A stretch of DNA of 64,000 nt from Saprolegnia diclina VS20 (Eukaryota > Oomycota > Saprolegniomycetes > Saprolegniales > Saprolegniaceae): contig NW_008246096.1 of the NCBI RefSeq assembly GCF_000281045.1, positions 39,727-103,726 on the forward strand. Reading direction: 5' to 3'. Positions 19,636-29,176 of the stretch are shown piece by piece (the stretch's first letter is position 1; every line of letters begins with the position of its first letter). Under the pieces are notes generated by a model that did not search any database, was not told where the DNA came from, and was given only the letters and a program-made list of their open reading frames with translations. The translations under genes and the position numbers were made by a program.

Positions 19636-20690
19636 TTAGTCGTCGGTGATGACGGGCAGAGGGCCCGGCAGCAAAACAACGTGGCCAGATTCAGAGGTGG
19701 GCGTCATGAGCTCGCACGCATAGGCAAAGAGGTGGACGCCGGCCGCCTTGGCGCGTGCGCAGAGAGCTGCGAACGCAGGGTCGTGCGCTGTCGACGGCGC
19801 AAACGAGCTGCTGTCGCGCCGCTGGATTACAAACACGATGGTTGGCTGGATCGACGTCCCGTGCGACGCTTGGAGCGCGATCAGTTCTTCCACGTGCTTT
19901 TGCGCGCGCGTCGAGACCGTGTCGGGGAAGACCGCGCGGCCGTTCTCCGTCAGTAGCGTCACGCTCTTGACTTCAATGTAATACGTTTTGGCATCGGTCT
20001 CGACGACAAAGTCGATGCGGCTATGGGCTGTGTGCTTGACCTCGGCCGAAATCTTGGTGATGCGCGCGTGCCCGACGACGTCCGGCAGCCAGCCGTGGCG
20101 AAGTGCATTCCCGACCATCGCGTTGGCCGACGTCGAATGCACGCCAACCCACTCGAGCCCTTGGCCGTTCTACGCAGTCGCTGTCATTCCAATAGCAATG
20201 ACAGAAGGAGGCGTACGTCAACTTGGATTTGCTCGAGCGTGTGGGCGTACTTGCGCTTTGGGTTGTCGCTCAATGACAGCTGCACGTTGGCGAGTGGCAT
20301 GTCCAAGAGACCCACCATGGGCCCGGTGTTGGGGCAGTGCACGGTCACGACCTCGTCGTTCGCTAGCTGGATGTCGGCAAGGAATCGCTTGTACCGCTTG
20401 AGCAGCTTGCCTTGCACGAGGCGAGGGTACGTGTACACAACGCGCGCATCGGCGTCGGCAGCGAGAGCTACGATTTCCAGCGACTTGCCTGGTTTGGCGG
20501 CCGCCGCCTTGGCACGCTTGGGTGGCGTGCGTTCTTTCGCGATGGCATCGACCGACGCCGCCTTGGGCGCCCGCTTGGGCTTCTTGGGCGCATCGACAAG
20601 GTCGCCCAGGAGCTCCTTCGTGGCGCTGCTGCTAGAGCGCAGGCGACGTCGCGTGGCGGCCATGGTCACGAGACTTATGCGCTGGAGCAT
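19636..20690 (-). CDS. sfsA: SfsA-family protein (putative nuclease or DNA-binding), two exons
   Basis: Exons 20217-20690 and 19636-20169 are joined in phase 0 across a 47-base intron, giving 335 residues. The SfsA pattern is clear: [85 protein letters not shown] and the Asp-containing end region. The D...E-x-K arrangement (RIDF...YIEVKS) is the PD-(D/E)XK-like core proposed for this family. Bacterial SfsA is about 235 residues. The extra 90 or so N-terminal residues are Lys/Arg/Ala/Pro-rich ([15 protein letters not shown]), which could be a nuclear signal or targeting tail. An alternative start is the ATG at 20661-20663. The intron argues against bacterial contamination. Confidence 0.88.
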
Positions 20691-21496
20691 GCTGCGATCA
20701 TCCGGATAGACCAAATCGCGCCAAAGTCCGATCCGGATCGGCGTACTTAACCGGAGTCACCGCGGGCCACTGAACATCACCGTGAGAATGCATCGATATT
20801 GAGTTTCAAAGGTACGCTGTGGGCGCCAATCATTTGATCCGGTGCCACTCCAACATGCTCAGTTTCAAATTCGCCGCCTCCACGGTAGTCGTTAGATATC
20901 GCATGTGAAGTAGTTAGTCGTTTGAAACAGTGATTGACCTATTTGGTCTCGTTCGTATGAAATCGTACCTCTTTAGGTATATATGATTCGAAACGGAAAG
21001 CTGAGTTTCATTATCGATAAAGTAGTCCATCGCGTTCAGTCTTTTGCGTAATATCGTCAGTGCTAGTCGTCAGTAATTCAAAATAACAAGCCTCTCCAAA
21101 AGATTTGTCGATTTTCGCTCCGCCGACACTTTCACCACACAGCGCATTTGGGTGTGGCCGCGAAGCAGTTGATCGGTGCTTGCAGAGTGTAGCGATTCCA
21201 CAAACATAATGCAAGACGAATGAAGTCGCCGAGGGTGAGCGGATGGCTCTTGATGGATCATCTTGCCAGCTCGCGTGCGTCGCAGTATAAACCAAGCCGT
21301 GCATGGGTTACACTTGGGTGGCCAGCGAATCTGCAACGTGCACACTATTTTGGTGGTTTATATCGAACGTTACACGATTTGCGTGTAATAATTCGAAGGC
21401 GCCGTGTGAGCCAATGGGGGCACGGATCGGCCGAGCTTGTGAACGTGGGGCTATCCTCGCCATTCTCGGATTGCCCTCCTAGTACTCAGCATCAAC
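20691..21496. other. Intergenic, divergent promoter of SfsA and NDPK
   Basis: About 800 bases with no supported gene. CCAAT words occur at about 20,823 and 21,412. The rest is AT-richer than the coding parts. Confidence 0.5.
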
Positions 21497-22159
21497 ATGT
21501 TCGCCCGCCGCGTCGTCCGCAACCTCTCCCGCAACGCCACGCGCGCCATGAGCACGCAGGCCCCGGCCCTCGCCCAGAAGGTCTCGGCGCCCTGGATGGT
21601 CGCCGCCGGTATCACGGCTGCCACGGCCCTTGCCTTCTCGACGCCGGCCCAGAACAAGGCCGCGCCCCGCGTCACGCCGTACACGGGCGTCGCCGGCACG
21701 AAGCACGAGCGCACGTTCATCGCCATCAAGCCGGATGGTGTCGAGCGTGGCCTTATCTCGGAGGTCATTGGCCGCTTTGAGAAGAAGGGCTACAAGCTTG
21801 TCGCCATGAAGCTCATGACGGCCACGGAGGCCCGCGCCAGCGACCACTACGCCGACTTGGCCGGTCGCCCGTTCTTCGGCGGCCTTGTCAAGTACTTTGC
21901 CTCGGGCCCCATTGTCTGCATGGTCTGGGAAGGCACGGATGTCATCTTGACGGGCCGCAAGATTCTGGGCGCCACGAACCCCAACCAGGCTGCCCCTGGT
22001 ACGCTCCGTGGCGACAACTGCATCTCGACGGGCCGCAACCTTGTCCACGGCTCGGACGGCCCGGACTCGGCCAAGCACGAGATCGGCATGTGGTTTACGC
22101 AGGCCGAGATCCAGGACTACACGCGCTCGATCGACGAGTGGGTCGTTGCCGACAACTAA
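21497..22159 (+). CDS. Nucleoside diphosphate kinase, predicted mitochondrial
   Basis: Single exon, 220 residues. The last 150 residues are a complete NDPK: ERTFIAIKPDGVERGLISE, YADLAGRPFFGGLVKY, GPIVCMVWEG, and RNLVHGSDG with the catalytic His. The family transfers gamma-phosphate between nucleotides. The extra 70 N-terminal residues begin with a basic, amphipathic stretch (MFARRVVRNLSRNATRAM) typical of a mitochondrial presequence. It is followed by a hydrophobic segment (WMVAAGITAATALAF) that could act as an inner-membrane anchor. That layout suggests an intermembrane-space or inner-membrane-bound enzyme; localisation is inference. Confidence 0.93.
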   Translation: MFARRVVRNLSRNATRAMSTQAPALAQKVSAPWMVAAGITAATALAFSTPAQNKAAPRVTPYTGVAGTKHERTFIAIKPDGVERGLISEVIGRFEKKGYKLVAMKLMTATEARASDHYADLAGRPFFGGLVKYFASGPIVCMVWEGTDVILTGRKILGATNPNQAAPGTLRGDNCISTGRNLVHGSDGPDSAKHEIGMWFTQAEIQDYTRSIDEWVVADN

Positions 22160-22726
22160 ATGCTCGTCCTAGCGTTTGGTAACTAACTACACATTCAACA
22201 CCACTTTCTGCAAACGTTGTGCACTCGATACGCTTCTTTCCAACAATCTGCTTTCCGCTCAGGATCCAGCACCACCTCATCCTCAACGTACCTGGCTGGC
22301 TTGCAGCCGCTTCATTCTGATCACGTCTGAGCTGGCGCCGATGCTAATGCAGCAGTGGATGGACAGCGTCCCTTGCGCCTCCTGCCACCTCTACCCGAGT
22401 AGCATCGCGTGCCCAGCCCTCTCCACGTACTGTACCATCGTGCCTAGCTTGGTCAGCGCGCATGGTGTTCTCGCATCCATCCCGCAGCCGCGGCTTGGTC
22501 TGGCTTGCTCGTCGTTGCCGGCCTTTTCTTTGTTGACGGCGTTGACTTTGCGTCATGACAAGCTGTCGAGATCCCAGGCTTTAATCCTTCGCGTCGTGAT
22601 TGGTCATATGTCACCCGACGGGCGCGATTCCATTGGCTGAAACCACAGAAAAAGATAGACAGTCATTTCCTATAGATGCTAATTTGCATTTTTCTCCCAA
22701 AAGAACGGGTCGGGACGAAGCACGAG
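22160..22726. other. Intergenic between NDPK and Hook
   Basis: 567 bases with no supported gene. Reverse CCAAT (ATTGG) at 22599-22603 and 22632-22636 lies about 90-130 bases before the Hook start. Confidence 0.5.
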
Positions 22727-25072
22727 ATGGACGACTCGAGCGCGTTCAGCATGGACGAGGACAAGCGGGCGTCGCTCCTCGAGTGGCTGCAGACCTTCGC
22801 TACCGACGTCGCCGCCCCCGCCGACTTCACATGGCAGACCCTCGCCGATGGCATCTTCCTCGGGCGCGTCGTCAACCGCATGTAAGATCCATGCTCGGCG
22901 AAAGGGCCCTCTTCCTCATCATGCTGGCCTGGTAGCGACCCGGACTACGTCGACCTCGAGAGTATCAAGGAAGACAGCGACATGACGTGGATCCTCAAGT
23001 CGGCCAACTTTAATGTGATTGCGCGTGGCATCGAGACGTTCTACCAAGAGGAGCTCGCGGTGCGCTGCGACGTTGCGGCCTACGTCGACCTCAATGGCAT
23101 CTCCCGGGCGTCGAGCATGGACATCCCGACCGAAGTCGAGCTCGGGAAGCTCGCGGCGCTCATCTTGTACTGCGCGGTCAACTGCGCCGACCGCCAGACG
23201 TTTGTCATGCGCATTTTGAACCTTGAGCAGCGTGTGCAGCTAAGCGTCATGAGCCTCATCGAGCAGCTCACGTCGTTTTTTCCGCCCATGTCGCCCGCGG
23301 GCAGTCGCAGCGGGTCGGCCTTTTCGCCGACGATGTCCCCAAGCATTCCCCCACCGGCGGCCGCGGACATGACGCCCCTTCGTGGCTACAGCCATGCCGA
23401 AACGAGCACCGAGATGAACGAAATCAAGGAGCGCCTCATGACGGCTGAGAGCAAGTGGCAGGACGCCGAGCAAGACAAGCGCCGGATTACAGAAGAGTAC
23501 GAGAAGCTCGCGATCGACTTTGCCGCGACGCGCGCGCGGATCGTCAACCTCGAGGACGAGAACGGTCGCCTCAACGCCGAGCGCCAGCAATCGATCGCGC
23601 GCGACAACAAGAAGCTCGAAGAACTCGTGAACGCCGAGAAACACGCGCTGACGATGGAGCTCCAAGCCAAAACGGACGAGCTCAATCAGATTAAGAAGGA
23701 GTCGTCGGAGCGCATGATGGTGCTCGAACATGAAGTTCGCCGGCAAGCGGTACGATCGCAATGATGATTCAAACTCAAAATCACTCTATGTACAGGACGA
23801 GCTCGATATCTCGCGCTCCAAGCTCGTGGCGCTCGCCAAGCTCGAGAGCACGGTCGTCAAGTACAAGCAGAAGCTCGACGAGATGAACACGATCAAACAG
23901 CACGTCAAGGAGGTCGAGAGCCAGAACTCGTCGTACCTCGAGAAGATGCTCGACCTGGAAAGCACGATCAAGACCATGCCGACGCTCAAGCTCGCGATCG
24001 AAAAGTACAAGAACCAAGTCGTCGAGCTCGAGACGGCCAACGTCGAAATCATGTCGTCGCTTCAAATCAAGGAGCACAAGGTGCGTCAGCTCCAGGAAGA
24101 GCTCGAGACCGCGATGCACGGCAAGGAGTTTCTCGAGCACCAGCTTGAGGAGCTGCGCTCGAACGTCCCGGACGAGGACGGGAGCGACATGGGCATGTAC
24201 ACGAGCGCAGCCGACGTCTTGGGCGGCGGCATGCCGTTTCGCGAGCAGATTGCGCGCCTCGAGCGTGAAAATAAAGTGCTCAAGGAGCAACTCAACGCGA
24301 TGCCGCAGAGCAGCGATGCGGCGGCTGCCACGTCGACGGGCCCGAGTGGCGAAGTGCTCTTGCTCCAGCACGAGCGCGACGACGCCTTGCGTATGAAGGT
24401 GGTCTGGCAGGAGAAGGCGCTCGAGATGAAGCGTCAGCTCGAACAAATGAGCGATGCGGCCGCGCCGTCGTCATCGTCGGGTGCGGCGCCACCGCAGCAC
24501 GTCGCGCACCTCGAAGCCGCGAACGCCAAGTTGCTCTCGCAGCTCCAGGCGCACGAAGAACAGGCGCGGAAGCTCACCAACAACATTGAAGAGAGCGACT
24601 CGCTCCGTGCGACGATCGGCGAACTCACCAACCGACTGAAGGAGAAGGAGACGACGATCAACAACTTGTCGCAGGACAAGGAAAAGCTCGAGACGTACAC
24701 GAAGAAGACGCTGCACGCCGTGCAGAGCAAGTACATGGTCGCGATGAGCACGCACCGCAACCAACTGGCCGAGAAGCAGGCCAAGGTCGACCTCCTCGAG
24801 TCCAAGCTCAAGGACCTCAAGTCGATCCAGAAGCGCGAGCAAGCGCTGCTCATGTCGTCGTTCTACGAGGTATCACCCCACCCGTAATATGTGCTTTGCA
24901 CCACGCGTCTTCATGTGCGTAGATTGGCGGCGAAATGCAGCGGAGAACCATGATGCCCCAGCAAGCAACGCAGGGCGCCGCGGCCTCGGCCGCCGCGAGC
25001 CAAGTGCCACCCCTCGCCGCGTGGCTCCCCAACAAGCGGTCCGACAACCGGACGGCCAAGCGCCAGACCTAG
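22727..25072 (+). CDS. HOOK: Hook-family microtubule/dynein adaptor, four exons
   Basis: Exons 22727-22881, 22936-23749, 23796-24869 and 24923-25072 join in phase (introns 54, 46 and 53 bases) to give 730 residues. The N-terminal 170 residues match the Hook calponin-homology-like domain: SLLEWLQTF, MTWILKSANFNVIARGIETFYQ, PTEVELGKLAALILYCAVNC, ILNLEQRVQLSVMSLIEQL. A Pro/Ser linker follows, then about 480 residues of heptad-rich coiled coil with typical ESKWQDAEQDK and LESTVVKYKQKL patterns, and a short basic tail (LPNKRSDNRTAKRQT). Hook proteins link cargo to cytoplasmic dynein and bind microtubules. An in-frame upstream ATG exists at 22676; 22727 is preferred because it starts an acidic conserved-looking N-terminus. 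Confidence 0.9.
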
Positions 25073-25146
25073 GCATTCGCCCTTGGGCGTCGTAACCCGC
25101 TTGCATGAATCAACCATATAAAACGTCGTGTGGTGTGTTGACGCTG

Positions 25147-26179
25147 CTAATCTGACGTGCTCACGCCGAGGTTCACAAGCGCGCGCGTGGCTTGCTGGCA
25201 AATGCGGTCGTTGGGCGAACGCACGAGAAACTGCAGCGCGTCAACGCCGCCAAGGCGCACGATGAGCTCCTTGTTCTCAGCTATTCATCGCGATACATGA
25301 GAGATGCATCGTCCACACGAGTTAGTCGCACCATTGACGGACAGGTTGCGCAGCGCACGCGCGACCTGCGACTGCAGCTCCATCGAGTCCGACTTGGCCC
25401 CGCGAATGATCGGTTCCAAGCCACCTTCACGTGCAATTTCCACTTCGTTCGCATCTACATACACCACATTCACAACTTTTGTTGGAAGATGTCGAGTCGC
25501 ATACCGTTGACAGCCAAGTTGGCGAGCGCGGCAATGGCCTCGACGGCGACGCCGACTTGCTTGGAGCACGCCAACTTGATGAGTGGCTTGATCCCGCCCG
25601 CCTTGGCAATCTTTTCCTTGTTGTCGACTATCATCGGTATCAGCACCGGCGAGACGCATCGCCGCTGTACCGTTGACGCCAAGGTTCGCCAGGGCTTTCG
25701 CCGCCTGGCGCTGCACGTGTTCGTTGTCCGACGCCAAGAGATCGATGAGCATGTCAATGCCGCCTTCGTTCGCCATCTTGGTTTGGTTGTCCGCTAATAC
25801 ACTGCATGAGAATGGCCAGCATCGTACCAAGCTGTACAGTTGACGGAGAGGTTTGCGAGCGCATGAGCGGCGAGGCGCTGCACCTCCGTGTCCTTGGACT
25901 GCGTCAAGGGCAAGAGCAGCTGGAGGCCATCGAGCTCGACAATTTGCACTTGGCGATCCGCTACAGGCGCCATGAGCCTCCATCGTCGCAGCACGTGCAC
26001 GCACGCTTGACCGCTTCGTTCGCGAGCTTCTCGGCGACTTCTCTCTGCAAGCTGGCGTCGGCGCTCTTGGCGTACGCGATGAGCCGCTGGAGGTTGACCT
26101 TCAAGGCCTCCGTGAAGCCCTCGTCCGAGTCTTCGTACGTGAACTCTTCCTTGCTGCCCTTCGATCCTGAGGCCCCCAT
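25147..26179 (-). CDS. Small ARM-repeat protein, probably N-myristoylated, one exon per repeat
   Basis: Six exons on the minus strand: 26005-26179, 25838-25960, 25671-25793, 25505-25627, 25332-25454 and 25147-25280. Introns are 43-51 bases, all phase 1. The protein has 266 residues. Each of the four internal exons is exactly 123 bases and encodes one 41-residue armadillo repeat, cut at the same point (ALANLSVN, ALANLGVN, ALANLAVN, ALRNLSVN). The N-terminus MGASGSKGSKEE fits the N-myristoylation consensus (Gly2, Ser6), so membrane attachment as in Vac8 is inferred. No catalytic domain is present. A scaffold role on a membrane is plausible; the partner is unknown. The 3' end lies only 74 bases from the convergent Hook gene. 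Confidence 0.85.
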
Positions 26180-26440
26180 CGCCCGCAACCGTCGCTCCCG
26201 AAAATGACGAAGAACGTATCTAACGGTATCCGTATCCGGACGCGCAACACAGTCTCACTGCACGCAATTTATCACGTTATCGTGCGGGTGTTGGTACACG
26301 CGTCCGGTAAAAAATTGCGTTTTTATAGAGTATCGCACGCTCTGGTCAAGATCGAAATCGCCTACATGGCTTGACAACTTGTTTGACTGGAAACCATTGT
26401 CATGCGCAAAGTCGGCCAATCCGAGCTTATTTCATACACG

Positions 26441-28745
26441 TTAAAGACTCTCCTGGACGTGGTCGCGGAAGATATGCGCGAGCTTGTACGCAGTCGGACG
26501 ATCGTTGGGCTCGGACGCTACGCACTGCGTCGCCACGTCGCGGAGCCAGCTCGGCATTTTGGCCGAGAACGTCGGCTTCAACGAGCCCGCAATCACCATG
26601 CCCATGATCGCCGTGTCCACGAGCGGCTTGCCGTTCTTCTCGTTGATAACACCGGCGTACGGGATTTGGTGCGAGTCAAACTCGGACAAGAGCATGCCAA
26701 ACGAAAAGATGTCGGCCGCCACCGTGTAGTGGTTGAACTGGAGGATCTCGGGCGCCATCCAGCGGTACGTGCCGACGCCAACGGTCATGGTTTCGTGCGT
26801 GTCTTCCTTGGAGACGCCAAAGTCGGTGAGTTTGGTGCCTTTGGCCGAGTCGAGAAGCACGTTGCGCGACTTGAGGTCGCGGTGGATGATCTGCATCGAG
26901 TGCAAGTACACAAGTGCGTACACGATGCTGTGAATGCACGAGATCTTGGCGCTCCACGAAAACTCGTTCGGCTTGTGGTTGGCGAGGTAGTCGCGGAGGT
27001 CGCCCATGTTCATGTACTCGAGCACACACCGGATCGAGGACGGAGTCGTCCACGTCGCGCCAATCAAGGATACAATGTGCGGCGAGTCAAACCTATAGCG
27101 AGGGTAGTGTTGGCATTCCGTTGAACGAGCAAAGGTATACGCACTGGGCGAGGAGCTTGATCTCGTCTACAAGGCCCTGCACGTCGACCGCGGACGACCG
27201 TGTGTGCAGCAGCATCTTGACAGCGACTGTCTTGTGCTTGTACTCGGCGCGCCAGACTTCGCCAAACGCCCCGGTTGCAATCTTGTCCTTGATGACGACC
27301 TCGGTCGCATCCAGCCGGTGCGTGGCCAGCTCCTGGAGGTTGAACGTCTGATCCTGCGACCCCGTCGCCGTGCGCGGTGTGGCCGACGCGTGCGAGTAAG
27401 GCGCCTCGACTGTCGTGGTAACGTTCTCATGCGCTTGCTTGCGCCGGCGGCAGTAGCAGTAGGCGCCAAGCGCGAGGAGAACCAGGACGACGACACCGAC
27501 GACGACACCGACGATCGTGCCCGTGTTGCTGGAGCTCCCGTTCGACGTTGCGTCATTGATCGTGGCGGCGGTCGGTGCCGGTGTCGCGTCTAGAGTTGCA
27601 GATCTTAGCGACAAGCGATGCGAGAGAACATACCCGAGTAGACGCAGATCGTATTGTTGGTCCAGATCGTCTGGAGCGCGCCGTTGGCCTTGGCGCAGAG
27701 CGCAGCGTCACTTGCAATGGGGAGGACCGAGCAGCTCTTGTTGAGCCCGTTGAGCGCTTTAAAGGTACTTGGCGACACGATAAAGTTGGTGATGGCGACC
27801 GTGCCTTGGCTACTGCCACAGTCACTACACAAGAGAACCTGAGCGAGAGTCCAGACATACAATGTATGTACAAAGTCTTGAGTTTGGGCGAGAACGTCAC
27901 GTTGACGATGCTCGTAACTGGGTTGCCATTGGTCGCAAACGACTCCAAGTGCGACAGATCGGCGTTGGCGAGCGATTTCATCAAGTTCGACTGCAGATCC
28001 CTACGACCCACGGCAAGAGCATGATTTAGATGCTAAATCAGGCACGTAGGAATGGACGTACAGGCTCAGAATCGTCGCAGGCAAGTTGGTGGGCAGCGTC
28101 GTCAAGTTGTTGACCATCAAGTTCCTACAAACGCATTCGCTTCGTGGTTGGCTATACGAGGCTTATCCACGTACAGCGACTGAAGCGCCAAGGGCCATGT
28201 CATCGACGACGGGATCTCTGTCAGCTCATTGTACGAGAGCTCGCTACCGAGGGGTTGTGACGCAACGCTTTACGACAGGAGCCTACAGTGTGACGAGACC
28301 GGCCGGCCACAGCAGCTTGGACGTATCTCGAAGCACCTTGGGCGAGAAGCGGACGCGCCTAGGAAGGATTCGTGATGTTCGTCAGGGCGCAGGACGAGGC
28401 GACGTACAGCGACGGGTTGCGGTAGTTGGTGAGGGCGCCGATCTGCGTGATGCTGCCAAAGGACGCCCGCGTGTCCGGCTCCTCGAGCGTGGCTTGGCAC
28501 GTGGCGTTGAGGACGCAGATCATTCCTTGGCTGCAGTAGCCGCCCGTGCCAATGGTAAGGATCGCGAGGTCCGGCGGGTTCCCCATGGCAGCGCAGGACC
28601 CGACACCCATGGCGTGTGCTGCACAGAAGAATTGGTAATGCAGGTTGGATGCGGCAAGAATACCGGATACGGTTGTTGCGTATCCGTAACTTGTGGTAAT
28701 ATCGCTCTGGACAGCTTTGCACAGGTTTGTGACAAGCTGCACCAT
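26441..28745 (-). CDS. LRR receptor-like protein kinase (TKL type), 5' end unresolved
   Basis: Eight exons join in phase: 28408-28618, 28287-28358, 28175-28243, 28062-28124, 27872-28000, 27634-27824, 27145-27589 and 26441-27092. The ectodomain has a Cys-containing part (GGYCSQGMICVLNATCQ), then leucine-rich repeats (ELSYNELTEIPSSM, LMVNNLTTLPTNL, LSHLESFATNGN), each ending at a phase-2 intron after Leu. A transmembrane helix (TIVGVVVGVVVLVLLALG) is followed by basic residues and a kinase domain: IATGAFGEVWRAEY, VAVKML, IIHRDLKSRNVLL, LTDFGVS, GTYRWMAPEIL. All catalytic residues are present. The exon coding the signal peptide was not found; it should lie upstream of 28618, perhaps near the ATG at 28743-28745. 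Probable cell-surface receptor kinase. Confidence 0.82.
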
Positions 28746-29176
28746 GGCTCTCTTCCTACGTCCCGTCCACGACGCAGATCTGGGCCACGAGACGCTCGGG
28801 CCGGCCGTCAAGGTTGCCTGCGCTGCTCCAGACAAGAGAGGTGCACCGATCCAAGTCGACTGATGTTGAATTAGACCTCCAGTAACGCCACTGGTAGTGT
28901 GCTTGAATCGCACATGTAGGTGTCTAGGTGAGCATGTCGCCCAGAAGATACCAAGCGGAGGGCGCAATGCTGTTCGCTGAGCGTTCACCTGCTCAGTAGG
29001 GCGCCAACAGCATCACAGATATGAGCTATCGCAACCCCAACTCTGAATCAGGCCACCTCGATACCGACTTGATACAACACTACTAAGTACGCTCCGTACC
29101 TACCGAAAAGCGTACTTGAATGGGAGGACTTAAGCCGACACCAACCCAGACGGCCAACATTCCGGACGCAGGCAAC
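28746..29176. other. Intergenic, likely divergent promoters
   Basis: This stretch may include the missing first exon of the LRR kinase on the minus strand. Nothing else is recognised. Confidence 0.35.

Noticed and set aside
23240..23761. Long antisense frames opposite the Hook coiled coil
   Set aside because: They are Leu/Arg/His-rich reversals of the Glu/Lys coiled-coil codons, a predictable shadow.
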